A program made the translations under genes and the position numbers. Below, in pieces: positions 56,271-64,000 of a DNA stretch of 64,000 nt; the first letter of the stretch is position 1, and each line of letters opens with the position of its first letter. The notes beneath the pieces were generated by a model. That model did no database searches, was not told the origin of the DNA, and saw nothing but the letters and a program-made list of their open reading frames with translations. The stretch is from Isoetes taiwanensis (lineage: Eukaryota; Streptophyta; Lycopodiopsida; Isoetales; Isoetaceae), in NCBI GenBank assembly GCA_021234155.1, contig JAJEKV010000019.1:4006356-4070355 (forward strand), in the 5' to 3' direction.

Positions 56271-59200
56271 ATGCGTCACATATGCAGGCTCTTTATTTCC
56301 CTGGCTTTAGTTCTTACGGCCGCTTTCTGTCATGCAATGAATGAAGGTACTTGATTTTGTTAAGTTTGGTCTGTGCAGCTTTAATATGAATCTGCTTTCT
56401 TTACCCCATTTTCATGCTGTAGATGAATCTTTGCTTGCCTTCAAAAACCAAGTTGGTATGAATAACACATATCTTGACTCATGGAAAAATGGCACTGATC
56501 CCTGTAAAGACTGGTTTGGAGTAACATGTAGTGGAGAGAAGGTTACTAAATTGTAAGTGTTTAATTTTAGCATAGTAAAGCTCTCCCTATTTTTGGTCAA
56601 TTTCTTCCTGAATGTAAAATAAGCACTCAGCTGCAAACACCATTAAAAGCTTAGTAAGAATAGATACTTGGTGTCAAGCTTGGAGATTATTCTCATCATA
56701 CATGCCACTTGCTGGGCCTGTTTGTGTCCATTAAGTGATCAGTGATGTGTGGTAGGTCTTTAGGAAGGGTAAGGATATGGTCAAAGGTCTTTCAGCAAAT
56801 ATTTCAATATGCCAGCGTCATCAAATCTTATGTTTCTAAAATGTTGTTAAGAGGCCAGAAGTGAAAGAGACTACTGCATAAGATCTGTATCAGAGCATGT
56901 AATAGGACTATATTTCCATCTTGACCTGCAGACTCATTGGAGAAACTCATTTGCAAACTTATTCACACATGCTATGCCAACTCAAGCAGCCTTTAAATAG
57001 TTATCATTTTGGTGATATGCTACGTCTCTTGAAAGTTTAGCCACTCCCTACTGACCTATGTTGTCCTTAAATTGGATCTGTGTTAGGCTATAAAATTTTA
57101 GAACCTTTAACACAAGTATTATATGTTGCTCTTTGTGAGAACTGCAGCACAAACTTTTTAATGATTGCACTGTCATGCGGCAAATGAAAATAAGTCATGT
57201 TGGAACTTTAAGTAATAGATACTTTTATTACTAGAGTCTATCTCTTTCATTTATCAAATACATTTTCCATGTTGTTTCTTCATACCAGAATTCACTATGC
57301 CCTTGATCAAATCTGGTTTCCATTTCTGTTGAAGTATGCAGTGCCAATAGCCAGCCACTTCTTATTTGTAGGGTGTCTTATATTTGTTCTTGTCAGATTG
57401 TTCAAAATTGTTCAAGAAACTTTAGATGAAACATGACCTTACCTAATTATAAACCAACATAACTTGATATCATAGTCCATAAGGCAGATGGTCCAGATTG
57501 GTAATCAATTCATAGCGTTTACCAGAATCAATATCTTTCAATTTCTAGTTTATGGTATACCATATAAATTGTGGTGGATCTGCATGTGGTCTGGAGTTTT
57601 TTTCAAAGACTAATATGGGGATTAGAAGGTCTAACAAGGAAGATAGCAATGAAAAGTTTCATAAGCTTTAAGATGCAAAACTTTAGAACTTGGTTGGGGT
57701 CCAATAAGGTACGTGGCCTAATCAAAGGTAATAGATCCATACAATTTACACCTCCACCCATGTTACACATGTTTTGCATATTCAAATCAACAATGTTCTA
57801 ACTATATAGTTCTGTTTTGTAGAAACCTAACAAGCATAGGCCTAACTGGAAAAATACCAACGGAATTAGGAAACCTGGTGAATTTACAAGTTCTTGATCT
57901 TCACACCAATAGCTTGACAGGAGATGTACCTTCTTCATTTATAAATTTGGTCAATCTCAAAGCAATGTAAGTATCTACTAGATCCATATTTAAAACGATT
58001 CATTATAACATTAATTATGCTGATTACGAATTATGCCTATGCACTTTATTTGCTTGGAGTTAGGGCTAGACAAGAATTTTTGCTTTCCCAATTTTATGAG
58101 AACATTAATTTGCTCACTCCTTATAAACAAGAATACACGCACCTTCTTTCTTTTGCATTTTTTATGAGAGCTCAATCGTTACAAAAAAGACTATGTAAAA
58201 TGGAAAAATACGATCACCAAGCATGCAAATTTAAAGTAAACGCCTATGCTTTAGCGCTTGCCTTGAGTTTGAGGGAGTGTTATTCTCTGCCTTAACTTAT
58301 GAGATGATAATAGTACAAGGTTTGGTGATGCTAACAAAACATACATGCAATGAGATGCTCACATATAGCGCTTTGCTTTTTTTTTTAAGCTCCTTCATGA
58401 GCTCCTATTTGCATTTGCGTTTTCATTTTCATTTTCATTGTTTGTCTCCTAGACTACACAGTTAATGAGATGGTGAATAAGTCTTTTATTTATCTTGGCA
58501 TTTCCCTTTTCCACTTTTGCATCACTTATATATTAAATCAATTTGTAGGAGAGTGTTTAGGACACTTTTAATACCTATCATAAAATCTCCTACATTCCCC
58601 TAAATAATTGGATATTTTAAGTTCCCAAGAAAATTTGAATTGTATCTAATAAAAAATACAGGATAATTTTGACTTTTTATATTTCTTCGTTATTTTATAT
58701 AACGATATCTTTTAATGGAAGGTAAAAAAAAGAGTACATTTATCTCTAACAGTACCTCTTAACTACTAGTGTGAAGGACAAGCTCATTGTAGAAGTTAGG
58801 TTAAGTTGATTTTAGGAGCTTAATCTAAATGGTCCATAATCGGTATAGTGAAAATGCATATCTTCGCAATCCTTTAAGTTAGTCTTAATTTAATGACTTT
58901 AATGAGAAAGCACAACGTATTTCTCGTTCAATCCTGCTTCATCCCAATATTATTTTCTATCTTTTTGATGTCATCCATAAGGACAAAAAAAAACCAAAGC
59001 TTTTTGATGCAACCACATTAAAGTTAGTTTTTTTTTTTTTTTTTTTTAAGGACGAAAGCCAAAAAATTTATTAATCATATATAAAAAGTACAAAATGTAC
59101 ATGTCTCATCTAACTGTGCAAGCATAAAAAGATGCCACAGGAGCACGAGCCTGAACCACAATGTACTTACTCTAGAATAGGAGATTAACGATAAGAATCA

Positions 59201-62200
59201 ATTTGAAAATACTGAATCCAGATACGTTCCGTCATTTTTGACTTTAGGGAGGAACACTCTTAAGTTGTCAATATCTTTTTCTGGGCCACCGTAATAACAC
59301 CATATACAGATGAATAAATGCTCTGAAAGATGTGATGTTGGCGATGCTCCCATATCGACCACAGGAGCCAACCAGAACCAAGATGGAATGCCCTCTGTTT
59401 AGCTGGGGCCATGCATTGGGATAGGATGCCAAGAGGATGCATCGCCAGTCCAATGCACTGTTAAACAAACCTTGTAGCCAGGACCACGTCGGCTGAACCT
59501 CCGAACAATAGAAGAGACAGTGCTCAAGAGTCTCAACATCTGAAAGGCAGAGCGGGCCTATTGCAGATATGCAAGGATCATAACGATGTCGGAAGGCATT
59601 AACACGCAGGCACCTGTGAATAACCTGCCACCATAGTACAGAGACTTTAGGGTGAAGCAACTTATCCCAAAGCCATCGCCATGTACGATGCAAAGTGGGA
59701 TGTGGAACCTGTATGTGCCACCCATCTGGCAACTGGAGGGGCTGTGGTGCTAAAAGAAGGCGATATACTGATTTGACAAAGTGCTTACGTTTGTGAATAT
59801 TTTCATGACAGTCCCAAGGCACCTTTTGTCACACCAATCTGCACCATAAGGGGCAAATTTTCTGCGACCTTCTCCCATACAGACGCATCCCAACGAGAGA
59901 GTAGAAACTTTGCCTGAAATTCAGGCCAAGAACGTAGGCGACCGGCTTCATACCATGCTTGAATAGAGATAACACCTGCGAGAACCGTCTCTGTGTAAGG
60001 GGATGAATTGATGTTGCCAGTGGAGTAGAAATGTGCAGGATTTCAAGAACCCTTCCTTGGAAGGTTTTTGAGGGAAAAACTTTACAGTTATGAACATACT
60101 GATGAATATGTACATGCACATGGTCAAAGTTTCACCTGTCAAACCTCCATGATATAAGATGCTAGTACCACATCCGCAAAAGCACATGTAGTGATTGATT
60201 AGGCGTAATCAAACTAATATTTTTTCTTCGGTATGCTGGGATACGACATTTGGATTTAAAGAAAAAGCAAGCCCAAATGAGCTATAGGCGTGTTTATTAC
60301 ACCCTAAATCCATATGGTTAATCAACACACCAAAGGGGCAGATCCTTTGTGAAAATCTTTATCCAATGGGCCCATACCCCACAGACCATATCAATTCCTC
60401 CTCTTCCTCTAGATGCTTGCCCTCAGCAATACACCAATGTTGCTATGAGAAATTGAATCTTGGGCCCAATACCAAATGTTGCAACCTAAATCCATAGGGC
60501 TAACCAGCACCCCAAAGGGACGAATCCTTGACAGAAATCCCTATCCAATGGATCCCAACATTTCCAAGGCTTTATTCCATACCCCACAGACCAATCAGTG
60601 TCGTATATGCATTATATGCCATCATGCAGGTCTAATTTGTCCCTTTTTTATTTATTTACCATGCCTATTTTTTCACAAGTTTAAGCATTTTTTTGCCAAA
60701 TTAGATCTTAGTCATGTGAGGTCGCCTTGGGGATGGGCTCATTCAGACCCTCCTCAAATTGTGAGCCTCATTGCAAATAGCATGTAATTACAAATAATCT
60801 TTGATATCTTCTATTCTCTTCATAAGGTTGATTAACAGCATTGCTATATGTGTGATACAAGTGCGGGACCAACATTATTTCTCGCAGCTTGCATATTGAC
60901 TTGAACATTTATTACATACATTTAGATATGGGTATAATGGACCCATATGTCGAAATATATGATGACATTCAGTAGTGCGTGCTATATTGGTTGAGGAATT
61001 TAGTGTTTGCATTGTTGTAGCATAATTGACAAGGTTTAGCCTTGTGACAAATGATTTACTGCAATTTCGTATTAAAAAAGTTCTATGGCAATGCACATCA
61101 ACTGATGCAGGTCATTCTATCACACAATTTGGGAGACAACTGTTCCAAGTATATGACGTCTTTGGCTTGATCATTCGATCACACAATTTGGGAGACAATT
61201 TCTCCAAATATATGACATCTTCGACTTGATATTGGAGTCAAAATAGTAATTCAAAATGGCTGACCCAACCATTAGGGAAGTTTGAGACCATGGAATCGGT
61301 CTTCGGTCAAACAACCCACCCCAACATAGTATAACATGGTATAAAGATAAAGATATTATAAAGCATAAATGGAGGGGATCCAAACAATGATATAGATTCG
61401 ACTGTACCCCCCTTTAGAGATCTTTCGAGATAGTGAGACTTGTCTCTGATCGAAACCCCACCACATAAAATTCAACATGTTATACTAAAAAAAAGTGTTT
61501 ATTATGCTGATGGATTTATGGGATAGTAAGATCTCTATTCTCTGACTAGGTTCGAGCTAAACCAATATCTTGACAAGGCAGATAGACTTGCCACTTGGAG
61601 GTACCATGGCCAAAGCTATGGATGAGATGAAACTTATTCATTCGAGAGTAATTATGATAATTTAGAAGGGCTAGGATTGTCCAAAATGGTAGGGTTCAGG
61701 CTTGGTAGCAAATGATATAAATTGAGGGATGCCTATGGGGTATGGGATAAAACTTGGAAAGTTAGGGCCTACTAAGTATCCACCCTTTTGGTGGTTTGAT
61801 TATTATTAGAAGTGCTAGTTTCATAACGTTTGGTATCAGAACTCAAGGTTAATTTTTTTTGGTGGTGTCCACGTGCTTGAGTGCAAGCATCCCAAGAAGA
61901 GGAGGAAGTTAAGGACCACTAAGGACACAAGGAGGAACATATGATCAGGAATGCTTATAAAATATGGGATAAAAACCTGGAGAGGTTAAGACCCACTAAG
62001 GATCTATCCTTTGAGTAGTTGGTTATCCTTAAGTATTTAGATTTGTAACAAGATGGAGATGATATCATACGAGGGATGCTTATGGGTTATGGGATAACAT
62101 CGAAGGTCACCCACATGCCATATTTTTATTGGAGATGAAAAGATATGTTAATCTCCATGAGGCTACCTCAGGTATGTCGTATCACATTACTTAAGAGTTC

Positions 62201-63184
62201 TTATAGATGTGTCATGCGTATGAATTATGGAATAACATCAAAGATCAGACATATGTCAATTTAATTGGATATGAAAAGATATCACAGGCTCCATGAGGCT
62301 ACCTCAAGTAGATAGAAAAATAGACAATAAGTTCTAAGTCACAGCACACGATATCTACCTTTGGAGATACTCCCATTGTTTCCATCAACTAGAGATCATT
62401 GAGATGTTTAATTTGGTGGAATACAATAGAGATTTGATAGATAAATGTGAAATTCAGTCATTCTTATGTAAGGATCAAGTGATATTTTCAAAACCTTCAC
62501 AATTATAATTCTCAATTGTCAGGTGGGAGTTTCCAATTATTGTATGGTATTTCAATTCATTGCACATGTAAATCTTCAATTGAGACTCTCAAAAGGGCAT
62601 ACTATTACCATCTAAGCTATAAGAAATAGAAAGAACTTTGTATGAAAAACCTAAAAGCCTAGAAAATACAAGTAGCATACAGTTGCCTAGATTCTCAACT
62701 ATGATATGACTTCATTGAACACTTTTCTTTTGATGATGAGGAGTATCACATCAATCTTTTATTTCTATAACACGCATGTGAATATTTGCATGCATTGTCT
62801 TAGATCTAAAGATTGATATGTAACATCTTGAGGGTTGGTACCATATTGGACTTCGTTGTCCATGTATGGCCAGATAAGACAGCGGAGAGTTCAATGTTGA
62901 TGTTTGTACTAGTTTAGGCTAGTCCAAGACCCCCCTCTCTTTTTTTTTTGACTCATTGTCTTTATTTTCTAGGAACTTGAGCAGGAATCCATTTGGAGTT
63001 CCCTTTCCAAATGTTCTTTTAAAGATATCAAATCTTGTCGATTTGTAAGTGCCCGTTAGCTTATGTGCTAAATACTTAATCTATATCTAATTTTCTGCAC
63101 TCTGTCTTACAGTCGTTGTGGTGGATGTCAACTCAGTGGACAACTACCAAAGAATATTGGGAAACTTGAAAAACTCGAGTTCTT
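56271..63184 (+). CDS. Leucine-rich-repeat receptor gene, 5' part (partial)
   Basis: Exons 56271-56346, 56423-56552, 57823-57966, 62973-63044 and 63113-63184, all joining in frame. The gene continues past the window, so the kinase (if any) is not seen. The product starts [18 protein letters not shown] (signal peptide), then [10 protein letters not shown]...[11 protein letters not shown] (the cysteine-capped LRR N-terminal domain), then repeats [55 protein letters not shown] and [21 protein letters not shown]. Each 72-bp exon (or 144 bp) encodes one (or two) 24-residue LRRs in the same phase, the classic plant LRR-RLK gene structure. It is probably a plasma-membrane receptor; the ligand is unknown. 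Introns of 1.3 and 5.0 kb carry repeats. Confidence 0.88.
56553..57822 (+). other. LRR gene intron 2
   Basis: AT-rich intron without recognisable elements. Short frames at 57.57-57.80 kb lack motifs. Confidence 0.6.
57967..59027 (+). other. LRR gene intron 3, first part
   Basis: AT-rich intronic sequence with short frames lacking motifs and a small TTTTCA microsatellite near 58420-58440. Nothing else supported. Confidence 0.5.
59028..60187 (-). mobile_element. 5'-truncated L1 LINE in the LRR intron
   Basis: A 20-T run (59028-59047) is the poly-A tail of a minus-strand LINE. The 184-codon frame at 59268-59822 encodes [19 protein letters not shown] and then [19 protein letters not shown], the RT-associated zinc region also found in the 44-49.5 kb LINE, though some cysteines are lost. 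Frames at 59.83-60.19 kb continue upstream protein with shifts. No target duplication was confirmed; the 5' limit is approximate. Confidence 0.8.
60304..60597 (+). repeat. Local direct duplication
   Basis: AAATCCATATGGTTAATCAA... (from 60304) and AAATCCATAGGGCTAACCAG... (from 60487) align for about 90-110 bp, both ending near CATACCCCACAGACCA. About 80% identical. Non-coding, intronic. Confidence 0.65.
61112..61229 (+). repeat. Tandem 59-bp duplication
   Basis: Units 61112-61170 and 61171-61229 share ATCACACAATTTGGGAGACA and ATATGAC.TCTT.G.CTTGAT. Confidence 0.8.
61230..62972 (+). other. LRR gene intron 3, last part
   Basis: AT-rich with loosely repeated phrases such as GGGATGCTTATGGG...TATGGGATAAAA (about 61730, 61960, 62080) that suggest an old tandem or retroelement remnant. 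No protein motif was found. Confidence 0.4.
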
Positions 63185-63263
63185 GTGAGTTTTAATAAAT
63201 AGAATAGATCTAACACAGTCGTAAAAATGCTCTATATACATCTACAATAATATAGGCACATGG

Positions 63264-63264
<1 letters not shown>

Positions 63265-63294
<30 letters not shown>
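63265..63294 (-). repeat. 30-T run, possible retroposon tail
   Basis: Thirty consecutive T in the LRR gene's next intron, followed by CGGCAAGTTTTGTTTATGAA. It could be the A-tail of a minus-strand retroposon, but no body could be identified. Confidence 0.5.
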
Positions 63295-64000
63295 CGGCAA
63301 GTTTTGTTTATGAATCACAACATAAAATACAAAGACATGATTATAACCCCAGCGGATATAAGAAGATACCCTTCATAATAGTCTTTAATTGATGGATAAT
63401 AATCTTACATAATAATCTTTCACTAGTTGATAATTGTCCTTCATTAATTGATGGTGTGCCAAACGAAAATGATATAGCCTTTAAATGGAGGTTGGCAAGA
63501 TGTTCTATAGAAGAGTCTATGTTGAACAAATATATCTCGAATTCGAGGTTGCCTACAATAGCATTCAATGTAAGTGGTTGGGGAAAGGACTCAACAAAGG
63601 AATGTTAATGTTAATGTTAATGTGGTGTGTATGTCATATGCCCAATCAGATGCGGCAATCATTTTTGACACAACACAAGCAGTTTGTGTCAAGATAGTAG
63701 CATTTGTTGACACAAAATTGACACAAGATCTGCGGCTTGTCACAAAGGTTGACACTATACCCCCCATCCTCTTGTAGTGAATGTGGCACGACGTAAAAAT
63801 TCCTCCTCCTACTCCACCTCTATGGTAGACTACGAAGGGCTACTTATCTGTATATTTATAATCTACATCTTTGTTTATGTATTCAACTTACCATTTCTAC
63901 CCTCGTACTTCTTAATTTTAATTTTCATAACAAACTTTTCTTCATGCACTCCCATTTCGGTTCAATTTGTTATCTATATGTTTGCTTCCAGAATTAAACC
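63295..64000 (+). other. LRR gene intron continuing past the window
   Basis: AT-rich sequence, with TGACACAA-type short repeats at 63670-63760. No further LRR exon was recognised before the window ends. Confidence 0.4.
63603..63622 (+). repeat. TTAATG microsatellite
   Basis: Four or so units of TTAATG. Confidence 0.75.

Noticed and set aside
59028-60187. Target-site duplication for the intronic LINE
   Set aside because: ACCACATTAAAG beside the tail only weakly resembles ACCACATCCGCAAAAG near 60.17 kb; too imperfect to claim.

Overview
This window is eukaryotic nuclear DNA from a land plant. The evidence is GT-AG introns, plant-type receptor kinases, remnants of plant ferric-reductase and polyphenol-oxidase genes, a nuclear tRNA-Arg, and Ty1/copia and L1-type retrotransposons. 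The kinesin-3-like gene, the HUH-Rep (Replitron-like) remnant, multi-kb TE-filled introns and sparse genes point to a large-genome, non-seed lineage. A fern is my best guess, but that is inference; no species was identified.

Layout: 1-9.5 kb is intergenic, with an A-rich tandem array, a tRNA-like patch, two MITE-like elements (2.88-3.22 kb; 5.84-6.07 kb with a 9-bp target duplication) and a 230-bp dispersed repeat (3.7 and 8.3 kb). 9.56-13.46 kb holds the only complete protein gene, an 11-exon kinesin whose splice frames all join, including one GC-AG intron. 13.5-18.7 kb is repeats plus a tRNA-Arg(CCG). 18.8-23.9 kb is a cluster of broken genes: a HUH-endonuclease ORF (-), a seven-TM protein joined to a receptor-like kinase (+, several frameshifts), a ferric-reductase-like N-terminus (+) and a polyphenol-oxidase-like first exon (-). 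24.6-36 kb is TE-derived and non-coding, including two head-to-tail elements that share only their ends (26.99-31.73 kb).

37.8-55.7 kb is dense with mobile DNA: a LINE 3' end, a Ty1/copia element on the minus strand (40,269-50,213, 5-bp target duplication) containing a 5.5-kb L1 LINE (14-bp target duplication) and a short simple-repeat-tailed retroposon, then a 5,059-bp DNA transposon (50,651-55,709) with an 8-bp target duplication, about 700-bp terminal inverted repeats built from GATCCC...GGGATC palindromes, and an internal Ulp1-type cysteine protease remnant. 56.3 kb to the window end is the 5' part of a leucine-rich-repeat gene, probably a receptor kinase. Its exons are 72 bp or multiples of that in one phase, and a 5-kb intron hosts another LINE fragment.

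How the parts relate: the kinesin and LRR genes are ordinary host genes that look independent. The rest is layered mobile-element history: copia first, then LINE and short retroposon into it, with the TIR transposon beside it. Exact duplications fix the boundaries of four insertions.
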